This document shows positions 8,484-15,839 of a stretch of DNA of 64,000 nt, piece by piece. Location of the stretch: NCBI RefSeq assembly GCF_026339935.1, contig NZ_JAPEPX010000001.1, positions 186,001 through 250,000 on the forward strand. The letters are read 5' to 3'. Both the position numbers and the translations under genes were made by a program. Under the pieces are notes generated by a model that was not told the DNA's origin, ran no database searches, and saw only the letters and a program-made list of their open reading frames with translations. Position 1 is the first letter of the stretch. Every line of letters starts with the position of its first letter. Source of the stretch: Streptomyces sp. NBC_01551 (GTDB lineage: Bacteria > Actinomycetota > Actinomycetes > Streptomycetales > Streptomycetaceae).

Positions 8484-8591
8484 GAGTCGCGGATCATTCT
8501 CATACCGACGTGTTCTGCCTTTGAACTACCGCGCCACGAGAGAGGCGCAGAGGGGACTTGAACCCCCATCCGTCGGTGGCCGTCCGCGCTC
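8484..8591 (-). ncRNA. YrlA-type Y RNA-like RNA with a circularly permuted tRNA-like domain
   Basis: Read on the minus strand, the sequence folds as a tRNA with the order of its halves swapped. In transcript order: outer helix strand (8583-8591), 7-nt anticodon-stem strand (8571-8577), 3-nt variable region, T-arm (stem 8563-8567 with 8551-8555, loop UUCAAGU), acceptor 3' strand (8544-8550), an 8-nt closing loop (8536-8543), acceptor 5' strand (8529-8535), UA, D-arm (GUUC-AAAGGCA-GAAC, 8512-8526), A, the other 7-nt anticodon-stem strand (8504-8510), a 10-nt loop, and the closing outer strand (8484-8493). The acceptor pairs over 7 bp with one G-U. The anticodon stem pairs over 7 bp without mismatch. 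This is the architecture known for bacterial YrlA RNAs, where the anticodon stem continues into the Ro60-binding helix. Ends of the transcript are not determined. Confidence 0.75.
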
Positions 8592-8706
8592 GGTCGATCC
8601 GGTGATCGGCGGCGAATACTGAGACTGGAGCGAGAGTCTGAGATTGAAAGGGCTGACACCCCTTTTTCAGCTTCAACATCAGTTTCAGCTTGCGCTTTCG
8701 CGCCAC
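8592..8706 (-). other. Structured leader region upstream of the tRNA-like RNA domain
   Basis: On the minus strand this stretch has a run of small hairpins: GCGC-GAAA-GCGC (8692-8703), AAAGGG/CCCUUU with a 7-nt loop (about 8646-8666), AGACU/AGUCU, and CGAUC-ACCG-GAUCG (8595-8608). It could be the 5' part of the Y RNA-like transcript or its promoter region. An open frame starting with GTG at 8706 encodes a Lys/Leu-rich start (MARKRKLKLMLKLKKG) and runs into the RNA; I do not call it a gene. Confidence 0.45.
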
Positions 8707-8723
8707 CCCCTGCTCCCAGGGGG
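8706..8723 (-). terminator. Hairpin just after the DUF7873 gene
   Basis: CCCCCTG/CAGGGGG, 7 bp with a 4-nt loop, begins 12 nt past the DUF7873 stop codon. It may end that transcript or attenuate it, with some read-through into the RNA element. Confidence 0.5.
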
Positions 8724-8734
8724 CGATCGTGGGG

Positions 8735-9466
8735 CTACCGGAACAGGTAGCCGAACACCGCGTCCCCGACCCGCTGGTCGGTGACCTCGGCGCCGTTCGC
8801 CTCCTCGCGGGCGAACTTGACGGCCTGCTGGAGCTTCTCGACGCGGTCCAGCAGCTCGTTGACCCGGCGGGCGGGAAGTGCCCCCGAGAACTTCACCGTC
8901 GTCCAGTATCCGACGGCGACGTCCTCGTAGTACACCTCGACCTGGGCCGGGTGCTTCTCCGTGGCCTCGGCCTTGACGTGGTTGCGCGGCACCTTCTTGG
9001 TGCGGATGGTGCGCACCGGATCCGTCTTCCAGGCGTCCGTGGACGGGTCGAGGTTCCAGGACTCGGAGGCGTCCAGGACGGGCAGCTTGCGTACGAAGGT
9101 GTGCAGGTCGGTGAGCTGCTTCTCCAGGAAGAGCAGGTACGGGACCGGCACCTGCGCGAGCAGCGTGTTCCCGTCGACGACGACGTCGGCGGCCGCCGTG
9201 CGGTTCGCCCAGTCCTTGGTCGCCGTCACGTCGAACAGCCGCGTCAGCGTGGTCGCCGTCGCGCGCAGCACGTCCTCCGCCTGGACCTGGACCCGGGTGG
9301 ATTCGGGCGGCAGCTGCTCGCCCTCCTCGTCCTTGGGCTGGTACGTCCGCGAGATGCCGGCCAGCAGGGCGGGCTTCTGGACGTCGTGGTGAGCCTGGGT
9401 CAGCTCCTGGAGGGACTTGGACTTGACGCCCTTTTCGACTGCGATGATCTGATTCAGCTTCGGCAC
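8735..9466 (-). CDS. DUF7873 family protein, upstream of the Y RNA-like element
   Basis: A 243-residue soluble protein starting MPKLNQIIAVEKGVKSKSLQ, which I recognise as the DUF7873 type found in actinobacteria and in some actinobacteriophages. It has charged helical stretches at both ends (DRVEKLQQAVKFAREEANG near residue 210), a central beta-rich part (PVPYLLFLEKQLTDLHTFV) and ends in GYLFR. No membrane segment or known catalytic motif is seen. The molecular function is not known. It is transcribed toward the tRNA-like RNA, with only about 140 bases between its stop and the RNA core, so a functional link with that RNA is plausible but inferred. Start ATG at 9466 is the only good choice. 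Confidence 0.8.
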   Translation of the reverse strand: MPKLNQIIAVEKGVKSKSLQELTQAHHDVQKPALLAGISRTYQPKDEEGEQLPPESTRVQVQAEDVLRATATTLTRLFDVTATKDWANRTAAADVVVDGNTLLAQVPVPYLLFLEKQLTDLHTFVRKLPVLDASESWNLDPSTDAWKTDPVRTIRTKKVPRNHVKAEATEKHPAQVEVYYEDVAVGYWTTVKFSGALPARRVNELLDRVEKLQQAVKFAREEANGAEVTDQRVGDAVFGYLFR

Positions 9467-9542
9467 GTGACGAACCTATCCGCTCCGGTACGCAGGCACA
9501 TTCGATTTTCCGGGGGCCGTCAGGACAGCCGGACGGGGAGGG

Positions 9543-10781
9543 TCATCGGTGGGCTCCGAGGGCGGGGGTGGGGGTGTAGGACACCGGCAGTTCGCCGAGG
9601 CCGCGCAGCCAGGGCGAGGGGCGCCGCTTCAGCTCGTCGGCGGGCACCGCGAGGTCGACGTCGGGGAGCCGGTCGAGGAGCACCTCGATGCCGGTGCGGG
9701 CGATGACCTCGGCGATCTCCTGGGCCGGGAAGGGGCAGCGGTGTTCGCCGTGCCCGAAGGAGAAGAAGGCGCTGTTGCCGCCGGTGAGGGCGCCCGCGTC
9801 GGTGCGCACCTGGGGGTCGGAGTTGGCGGCGGCCAGGCCGAGCAGCACCAGGTCGCCGCGGCCGATGCGGCGACCGCCGAGGTGGGTGTCACGGGAGGCC
9901 CAGCGGCCGGCCACGTTCTGGGTGGGGGTGTCCTCCCAGAGGACCTCGTTCATGGCCTCGCCGACGCTGTGCCGGCCGCCCGCGAGGGAGGCCGCGAACC
10001 GGTCGTCGGTGAGCATGAGGCGCAGCGAGTTGCCGATCCAGTCGGCGGTGGGCTGGTGGCCGGCGGCCAGCATCACCATCAGGTCCTGGGCGATCTCGTC
10101 GACGGTGAGCCCGGTGCCGGCGGCGAGCATCCGGGAGGCGACGTCGGGGCCGGGCTCGGCCCGCTTGGCGGCGAGCAGCCCGTACATCGACTCGGCGACG
10201 TGGCGCTGGCCGTCCAGGGCGCCCTCCCGCCCGTTGACCATGTCGTTCATGGCGGTGACCAGGCCGGGGCCCTGCTCGTCGGAGAAGCCGTAGATCCGGG
10301 CGAGGACGCGCAGCGGCAGCAGCATCGCGTACTCGGCGACGATGTCACAGGCCCCCTTGCCGCACAGGGCGTCGATCAGCTCGTCGGCGAACCGCTCGGC
10401 GTGGCCCTTGAGTTCGAAGGGATCCACGGACTCCAGGGCATCGCAGATGAGCCCGGCCCGCTGCCGGTGGCGTTCGCCGACGGTGTAGAGGACCGACTTC
10501 TGCTCGCGGCTGATCACGGGGAGCAGGGGCCAGTCGGCCGGGATGCGGTCCCACTGGTTCCACAGGGCCGAGTCGCGGGAGAACAGCACGGGGTCGCCGG
10601 TGACCTGGTGCAGTTCGCGGTAGCCGAGGACCAGCCAGGCGGGCACGTCGCCGTCGAGGACGACGGGCGCGACGGCGCCGTGGTCGCGCCGCATCTCCCG
10701 GTACAGCTCGGCGGGTTCGGTCTGGAACCGGGGGCCGCCGAGGTAGACGGGCGGGGCTTCGTGGTCGGCGGGCGTGGTCAC
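9543..10781 (-). CDS. cvnE: Conservon cytochrome P450 (CYP157-like), CvnE
   Basis: A 412-residue P450, last gene of the conservon. The haem-binding loop is intact: FGHGEHRC with Cys349 as ligand. The I-helix has AAGHQPTADW, a divergent form of the usual A/G-G-x-D/E-T. The K-helix position that should read ExxR reads EVLW (residues 279-282), so the Arg is missing. Absence of ExxR is a known trait of the CYP157 family, which sits in Streptomyces conservons. The start is GTG at 10781, overlapping the GTPase stop by 4 nt; an in-frame extension to 11084 is shadow of the GTPase gene. Substrate is unknown. Redox partners are not in the window. Confidence 0.88.
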   Translation of the reverse strand: MTTPADHEAPPVYLGGPRFQTEPAELYREMRRDHGAVAPVVLDGDVPAWLVLGYRELHQVTGDPVLFSRDSALWNQWDRIPADWPLLPVISREQKSVLYTVGERHRQRAGLICDALESVDPFELKGHAERFADELIDALCGKGACDIVAEYAMLLPLRVLARIYGFSDEQGPGLVTAMNDMVNGREGALDGQRHVAESMYGLLAAKRAEPGPDVASRMLAAGTGLTVDEIAQDLMVMLAAGHQPTADWIGNSLRLMLTDDRFAASLAGGRHSVGEAMNEVLWEDTPTQNVAGRWASRDTHLGGRRIGRGDLVLLGLAAANSDPQVRTDAGALTGGNSAFFSFGHGEHRCPFPAQEIAEVIARTGIEVLLDRLPDVDLAVPADELKRRPSPWLRGLGELPVSYTPTPALGAHR

Positions 10782-11419
10782 GGGGCGGGCTCCGGGGTCG
10801 GTGGCACGAGGTGCGCTTGGAGGTGCTGGACGAGGGAGATCAGGACGTCCTTGGCGGACGCGCGCGAGCGGGCGTCGCAGAACACCAGCGGGACGTTCTC
10901 GGGCAGGTCGAGGGCCTGGCGGACCTGCTCGGCGGTGTGGGCGGGGCCGCCGAAGTCGTTGCAGGCCACGATGAAGGGCGTGCCGTGGTGTTCGAGCCGG
11001 TCGATGGCGTACCAGGAGTCGGCGAGCCGGCGGGTGTCGACGAGGACGACCGCGCCGAGGGTGCCGGAGAACAGCCGGTCCCACAGGAACCAGAACCGCT
11101 CCTGACCCGGGGCGCCGAACAGGTAGAGGACGTTGTGCGCGTCGAGGGTGATGCGGCCGAAGTCGAAGGCGACGGTGGTCGCGGTCTTCGTCGCGACACC
11201 GGCGGTGTCGTCGACGGCCTCGCCGGCCTGGGTCATGGTCTCTTCGGTGTTCAGCGGGCGGATCTCGCTGACGGAGCGGACCATGGTCGTCTTGCCGACG
11301 CCGAAACCACCCACGATGACGATCTTCAGCCCGTTGTCGGCGGTGCTCCGCAGCGCCGGGGTCCGGCGCCGGTCGTCGTCGGGCCGGTCTGCGCCCTGGT
11401 CAGAGATCGCGGAGTCCAA
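10778..11419 (-). CDS. cvnD: Conservon Ras-like GTPase, CvnD
   Basis: A 213-residue small GTPase. G1/P-loop GGFGVGKTT lies near residue 38, the G3-like segment is LFGAPGQERF near residue 105 (DxxG replaced by GAPG, as in other conservon GTPases), and the G4-like segment is ACNDF in place of NKxD. Conservon GTPases work with the sensor-like CvnA, the roadblock protein and the DUF742 protein in a membrane complex likened to a eukaryotic G-protein system. It overlaps the DUF742 gene by 20 nt and the P450 gene by 4 nt. Confidence 0.93.
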   Translation of the reverse strand: MDSAISDQGADRPDDDRRRTPALRSTADNGLKIVIVGGFGVGKTTMVRSVSEIRPLNTEETMTQAGEAVDDTAGVATKTATTVAFDFGRITLDAHNVLYLFGAPGQERFWFLWDRLFSGTLGAVVLVDTRRLADSWYAIDRLEHHGTPFIVACNDFGGPAHTAEQVRQALDLPENVPLVFCDARSRASAKDVLISLVQHLQAHLVPPTPEPAP

Positions 11420-11798
11420 CGAGCACCTGCTCCAGGATGGCGGGATCGGGAAGTCGGTACGAGGGGTACGCCGAGCCGGGTTCCGTGCGGGGTCCTCTGC
11501 CGGGAGCCGTGCGCGGGTGGCGGGCGCTGATGCGGCCGGTGCCGAGCAGGTCGTCGAGGAGGATCCGGACGATCGACACCGGCAGTTCCAGCTCGGCGGC
11601 GATCTCCACGACCGCGGTCGGGAACCGGCACATCCGCAGGATCGCCGCGTGCTCCGACTGCATGCCCGCCACCGGGTCGCACTCGGCGACGATCAGGGTG
11701 ACCAGGTCGAACGCGTCGGAGCCGGAGCGGCTGCGGCCCCCGGTGAGGGTGTACAGCCGGTCCGGGGAGTCGTCCCGGCCCGGCCTCTTGCGGCTCAA
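11400..11798 (-). CDS. cvnC: Conservon DUF742 protein, CvnC
   Basis: A 132-residue DUF742 protein. Recognisable blocks are DRLYTLTGGRSRSGSDAFDL, EHAAILRMCRFPTAVVEIAA and the helix-turn-helix-like PVSIVRILLDDLLGTGRI. It is part of the conservon membrane complex. Start ATG at 11798 overlaps the stop of the roadblock gene. Confidence 0.93.
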   Translation of the reverse strand: MSRKRPGRDDSPDRLYTLTGGRSRSGSDAFDLVTLIVAECDPVAGMQSEHAAILRMCRFPTAVVEIAAELELPVSIVRILLDDLLGTGRISARHPRTAPGRGPRTEPGSAYPSYRLPDPAILEQVLVGLRDL

Positions 11799-12196
11799 CC
11801 CCGTGGCCTGGCGATCAGATGCTCGCTCAGCTGCTCCACCAGTTCGGACATGTTGTGACCGACGAGCCCGGCGTCCGCGTCGTCGGCGGCGACCAGCGCG
11901 AGGTGCGCGCCCTCACCGGCTTCGACGATGAACAGGATTCCGCCGTGGAACTCGGCCATCGCGGAGCGGACGCCGCCGGTGCCGTCGCCGAACTCGATGG
12001 ACGCGCCGTGCGACAGGCTCTGGATGCCGGCGGCTATCGCGGCGAGCTGGTCGGCCTGGTCAACGGAGAGCTCGGGGGTGCGGCACAGCTTGAGGCCGTC
12101 CCGGGAGAGGACGAGGGCGTGCCGGGCGCCGGGGGTGCGTTCCAGGAGGCCTTCCAGGAGCCAGTTGAGCGTCTCGTCGGTGGTGGTGCCGGTCAT
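11795..12196 (-). CDS. cvnB: Conservon roadblock/LC7 protein, CvnB
   Basis: A 133-residue roadblock/LC7 domain protein (LNWLLEGLLERTPGARHALVLSRDGL, then QLAAIAAGIQSLSHGASIEF). In bacteria these partner with small GTPases as activators or adaptors. Overlaps both neighbours (ATGA junction with the kinase-like gene), so the operon is tightly coupled. Confidence 0.94.
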   Translation of the reverse strand: MTGTTTDETLNWLLEGLLERTPGARHALVLSRDGLKLCRTPELSVDQADQLAAIAAGIQSLSHGASIEFGDGTGGVRSAMAEFHGGILFIVEAGEGAHLALVAADDADAGLVGHNMSELVEQLSEHLIARPRG

Positions 12197-13725
12197 TTTT
12201 CCGTTTCGCCTTCCGGGTGCGGGGGGTTCGAGGGCTGCGTCGGCGCGGCCGCGGCGCGTACGGCCTGGCGGAAGCTGCCGAAGCGGGCGGCCGAGCGGGA
12301 CGCTCCGCCAGGCGGGGGCGCGGTACGGGGCGCGGCGTCGGGCCCCTCGGGGTGAGCGGCGGCCAGCGTCCGCCCCCGCCGCCGCTGCGGCAGCCCGCCG
12401 GGGCCGGTCGCCGGCTCCTCGCCGCCGGGGCGCGCGCCCGGGCCGTCCTCTCCCCGGGACTCGACGCCGCGCGCCGCCACCGCGGCGGGGCCCACCGGGT
12501 CGGCCGGAGTGCCGTGGGCAGCCTCGGGCTCGGCGGCGTCGGCCGTCGTCCGGGCCGGGGCGCGGCCCTCGGCAGACGCCGGGCCGGCGGCGGGCGGAAG
12601 GTCGATCGGGAGGGGGGCCACCGGCGGATCCGACGGCGTGCGGCTGAGGAGGTCGTGCGGGAGGAGCATCAGGGCGCCCGTGCCGCCGCGGGCGGAGGGG
12701 CGGAAGGAGACGGTGAGGCCGTGCTTGCGGGCGAGGCGGCCGACGACGGCGAGGCCGAGGCGGGTTCCGGAGAGCCCGGCGAGGTCGAGGGACTCGGCGG
12801 TCACGGCGCGTTCGGCGCGCCGCAGCTGCACGTCGCTCATCACCAGCCCGCTGTCCTCGACGGTGATGACGATCCCGGCCGGCACCTCCTCCACGTACAC
12901 GTGGACCTCGGCGGTCGGCGGGGAGAAGTTCGCGGCGTTGTCGAGGAGTTCGGCCAGCGCGTGCATGACGCCCTCGGCGGCGTGCCCGGCGACGGCGGCG
13001 TCGCTGGTGGAGTGCAGCCGGACCCGCTGGTAGGCGCCGATCCGGCCCATGGCGCCGCGCAGGATGGACTCCATGACGATCGGCTTCGCCCAGCGGCGGC
13101 CCGAGCGGGCTCCGGTGAGGACGGCGATGGAGTCGGCCATGCGCCCGGCCTGGGCGGTGCGGTGGTCGAGGTGGAGCAGGTCCCCGAGGACGTCCTCGTC
13201 GGCGTGCCGGTGCTCCATCTCGCGCAGGTCGGCCAGCATGCCGGTGGCGAGCGCCTGCATCCGCCCGGCCGTGTTGGCGGCGGCGGCCATCGCGGCGGCA
13301 CGGCCGGACTCGGCGCGGCGCAGTTCCTCGCCGAGCCGCTCGCGGGTGGCGGCGTGGGCGGCGTTCGCGGCGCCGAGTTCGGCGGCGTGCGCGGAGGCAC
13401 GGCGCGCCAGTTCGTCGGCGTGGATCCCGGTGAGCCGGTCGAGTTCGGCGGTGCGGGCGGCCGTCTCGGAGGTCAGCCGTGCGATCCGCGCCTCACCGTC
13501 GCCGATCCGGCGGCGGAGCACCCGGGCCGTCTGGGCCAGCCAGGTCACGGCGAAGGCGGCGACGCTGAGCAGCAGGGCGCCGGAGCCGGCGAACCAGGCC
13601 AGGGGAACCTGGACGGACGAGGGGGCCGCTGCCACCGCCGCCGTGCAGAACGCGCCCGAGGCCAGCGTGGTGACCAGCATGGCGAGGGCGGAGGGGCGAA
13701 GGGGGGAAGGCGACGCCGACATCAA
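12193..13725 (-). CDS. cvnA: Conservon sensor histidine kinase-like protein, CvnA
   Basis: A 510-residue membrane protein and first gene of the conservon. Two hydrophobic helices (about residues 14-35 and 43-63) are followed by a long coiled-coil segment (ARIARLTSETAARTAELDRL onward). The ATPase domain has the N-box ELLDNAANFSPP and a G-box-like VEDSGLVM, where the usual DxGxGM is degenerate. No classical H-box histidine motif is evident, typical of nitrate-sensor-like conservon kinases. The last 130 residues are a disordered Pro/Ala/Gly-rich tail ending over the next gene's start. Start: two consecutive ATGs at 13725/13722; I take the first. Confidence 0.9.
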   Translation of the reverse strand: MMSASPSPLRPSALAMLVTTLASGAFCTAAVAAAPSSVQVPLAWFAGSGALLLSVAAFAVTWLAQTARVLRRRIGDGEARIARLTSETAARTAELDRLTGIHADELARRASAHAAELGAANAAHAATRERLGEELRRAESGRAAAMAAAANTAGRMQALATGMLADLREMEHRHADEDVLGDLLHLDHRTAQAGRMADSIAVLTGARSGRRWAKPIVMESILRGAMGRIGAYQRVRLHSTSDAAVAGHAAEGVMHALAELLDNAANFSPPTAEVHVYVEEVPAGIVITVEDSGLVMSDVQLRRAERAVTAESLDLAGLSGTRLGLAVVGRLARKHGLTVSFRPSARGGTGALMLLPHDLLSRTPSDPPVAPLPIDLPPAAGPASAEGRAPARTTADAAEPEAAHGTPADPVGPAAVAARGVESRGEDGPGARPGGEEPATGPGGLPQRRRGRTLAAAHPEGPDAAPRTAPPPGGASRSAARFGSFRQAVRAAAAPTQPSNPPHPEGETEK

Positions 13726-14034
13726 TCAAAGCCTCAAACCGGGGCGAAAATGGAAGAACGGGTTCCTGTGGCAACGAGGCCCAACTATAGGAGGCTCCCT
13801 GATCGTTTCGGCTAGCCCCTGGCTGAAATCTCCCCCTCCGCAGACCGGTTGCGCACGATCTGCGACCATTTCTGAGCGCCGCCCGTTCCGCCCACCGGAC
13901 GCCGGAAGGAGTCGGCGCGCCGCCGACGACGCGGATGCGGAGCGATCACCACATTGCGGTCCATGACATCCTGTGACGTCACAACTCGCCGGACGGGATC
14001 GGCGGACGTCCGGGGAATGTGGGGGGATAGGTCG
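13726..14034. promoter_or_regulatory. Divergent promoter region between conservon and ATP-grasp operon
   Basis: Holds the promoters of cvnA (minus) and of the ATP-grasp gene (plus). A perfect 12-bp palindrome TGTGACGTCACA lies at 13972-13983, about 52 nt before the ATP-grasp start, and is the best operator candidate. No gene is seen in this gap. Confidence 0.5.
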
Positions 14035-15015
14035 ATGAGGCTCTGCTTCCTGGTGGAGGAGCACTACCGTCACGACGGCATGCCCAACGAGGTCGTCCGG
14101 CAGCTGACGGCCTGGGGCCACCAGGTCGACGTGGTGCGGCCGGGCGGATCGTTGCTGCGCATGACCGAGGTCGTGGGCGCGGGCACGCACGACGCGTGGG
14201 TGCTCAAGACAGTGTCCGGCGGACCGGGACTGACCCTGCTCGAAGCGGCCGCCGCGGCCGGCCTGACCACCGTCAACGACGCGCGCTCCATCCGGGGCGT
14301 ACGGGACAAGGCGCTGGCCGCCGCCATCGGCCGCACCCGGGGGCTGCCGATGCCGGCGACGTACGCCGTGGCCCGGCCGGAGCTGCTGCGGGAGATCCCG
14401 GCCACCGAGTACCCCCTCGTCGTCAAGCCCGCCGACGGCAGTTCGGGGCGGGCGGTGCACCTGGTGTCCTCGCCGCGGCAGCTCGAACCGCTGCTCCCGG
14501 AGCTGGCGGGCGAGGGCCTGCTCATCGCCCAGCCGTACGTGCCCAACTCGGGCACCGACATCAAGGTGTACGCCGTCGGCGGGGAGCTGTTCGCGACCGA
14601 GCGCTGCTCGCCGCTGCACCCGGATCCGGCGGTACGGGAGCGCCGGGTGCCGCTGTCGGCGGAAGTCGCCGCGATCGCCGCGCAGGTGGGGGCGGTGTAC
14701 GGGCTGGACCTGTACGGGGTGGACGTCCTGCTGGGCCCGGACGGGCCGATGGTCGTCGACGTGAACGACTTCCCGAGTTTCCGTCAGGTCCCGGACGCGG
14801 CGGCCCGGGTGGCCCGGGCGGTACTGGACCTGGCCCGGGCGGGCGGTGCGTCCGCGGCCCCGGCAGCCGCCCCGACGGCCTCCGTCCCAGCGGCCTCCGC
14901 CCCGGCCGTGAACCCCCTCCCGCCCACGGCGGCCCCCGTACCGCGCTCCCGGGCGCAGGCGCTGCCCGTGTCGATCCCGGCGCAGGTCTCGGTGCGGGTC
15001 GGTGAGTCGCTGTGA
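14035..15015 (+). CDS. ATP-grasp enzyme (RimK-like), first of a tandem pair
   Basis: A 326-residue ATP-grasp ligase-like protein. The ATP-binding segment is visible (TEYPLVVKPADGSSGRAVHLV at about residues 123-143), and metal-binding residues sit in YGVDVLLGPDGPMVVDVNDFPSF (about 235-260, the D-x-N motif). The C-terminal 70 residues are a low-complexity Ala/Pro tail. Such enzymes join a carboxylate, activated by ATP, to an amine or thiol; RimK-type members add amino acids to peptides. The substrate is not deducible. ATG at 14035 follows GGGGGGATAG; an upstream ATG at 13954 is too far from a ribosome site. It overlaps the second ATP-grasp gene by 4 nt. Confidence 0.85.
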   Translation: MRLCFLVEEHYRHDGMPNEVVRQLTAWGHQVDVVRPGGSLLRMTEVVGAGTHDAWVLKTVSGGPGLTLLEAAAAAGLTTVNDARSIRGVRDKALAAAIGRTRGLPMPATYAVARPELLREIPATEYPLVVKPADGSSGRAVHLVSSPRQLEPLLPELAGEGLLIAQPYVPNSGTDIKVYAVGGELFATERCSPLHPDPAVRERRVPLSAEVAAIAAQVGAVYGLDLYGVDVLLGPDGPMVVDVNDFPSFRQVPDAAARVARAVLDLARAGGASAAPAAAPTASVPAASAPAVNPLPPTAAPVPRSRAQALPVSIPAQVSVRVGESL

Positions 15016-15839
15016 GGATCGGCCTCATCACGCCGGAGCCCGGGCATCCGCTGCTGGCGGGCATGGCCGCGCTGCTCGCCCCCGGGCACCGGGTGGAGGT
15101 GCTGGACCCGGGGGCGGGGGCCGACGCCGCGCCCCCCGGCTCGCCGGCCGACCTGTATCTGCTGAAGTCGGGCACGCCGCGGGCCCTGGAGCTCGCGCGG
15201 GAGCTGGAGCGGCGGGGAGCGCCCGTGGTGAACTCCGCCGCGGCGACCGCGTTGTGCCAGGACCGGACGGAGATGGCGGAGCTGGCCGTGCGGGCGGGCC
15301 TGCCGTTCGCGGCCACCCGTACGCACGAGGCGCTGTCGGCCTGGGCCGCCGGGGTGTCGCTGGCCTCCCCCGTGGTGGTCAAGAGCCGGCGCAACCGCCG
15401 GGGCGATCTGGTCGCCCGCGTGGACACCCCGGCGGAGCTGCGTGAGCTGGCCCGGGCGTGGCCGGGCGAGCCGGTGGTGGTGCAGGAGTTCGCGCCCAAC
15501 AGCGGCTGGGACCACAAGCTCTGGGCGATCGGGGACCGGATCTTCGCGGCCCGGCGCCGCTCCGAACTCTCGCCGCAGGGGCGGGGTCCCAACCTGCCGC
15601 TCGCGCGGCTGCCGTCCGGCTGGGCGGATCTGACGCTCCGCGTCGGCGAGGTGTTCGGGCTGGACGTGTACGGCGTGGACATCATCGACGTGGGCGACGG
15701 CGCCCCGCTGATCGTGGACGTCAACGCTTTCCCCGGGGTCCGCGGCCAGGCCGGCGCCCCCGAGGCCCTGGCCGCGCTGGCCCTGCGCCGGGCCGGATCC
15801 CCCTCGGTCCCGGCCCCTCGTGACGGGAGCGACACGTGA
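15012..15839 (+). CDS. ATP-grasp enzyme, second of a tandem pair
   Basis: A 275-residue ATP-grasp protein, paralogous to its upstream neighbour. Matching blocks are SPVVVKSRRNRRGDLVARVD (ATP-binding lysine region), QEFAPNSGWDHKLWAIGDRI, and YGVDIIDVGDGAPLIVDVNAFPGV near residue 225, which supplies the metal-binding Asp/Asn. It starts with GTG in a GTGA overlap with the first gene. Two ATP-grasp enzymes in tandem suggest two successive amide-forming steps or a heteromeric ligase; no peptide precursor or carrier protein is visible here. Confidence 0.85.
   Translation: MRIGLITPEPGHPLLAGMAALLAPGHRVEVLDPGAGADAAPPGSPADLYLLKSGTPRALELARELERRGAPVVNSAAATALCQDRTEMAELAVRAGLPFAATRTHEALSAWAAGVSLASPVVVKSRRNRRGDLVARVDTPAELRELARAWPGEPVVVQEFAPNSGWDHKLWAIGDRIFAARRRSELSPQGRGPNLPLARLPSGWADLTLRVGEVFGLDVYGVDIIDVGDGAPLIVDVNAFPGVRGQAGAPEALAALALRRAGSPSVPAPRDGSDT

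Noticed and set aside
8484..8591. A pair of ordinary tRNA fragments, such as an integration-site remnant
   Set aside because: Both the acceptor and the anticodon stems pair perfectly between the two pieces and are closed by 8 nt, which remnants would not preserve. No integrase or second copy is nearby.
8484..8706. tmRNA (including the two-piece permuted kind)
   Set aside because: The acceptor lacks the G3-U70 pair needed for alanylation, the D-arm has a normal stem, and no tag reading frame or pseudoknots are seen. Streptomyces tmRNA is one-piece.
8500..8706. A 68-residue protein gene on the minus strand
   Set aside because: The frame runs through the folded RNA and its C-terminal part is translated tRNA-like sequence. 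Kept only as an observation.
13972..13983. Proven Crp site
   Set aside because: TGTGACGTCACA resembles GTGA/TCAC half sites, but the spacing differs from the usual N6 form, so I list it only as a palindrome.
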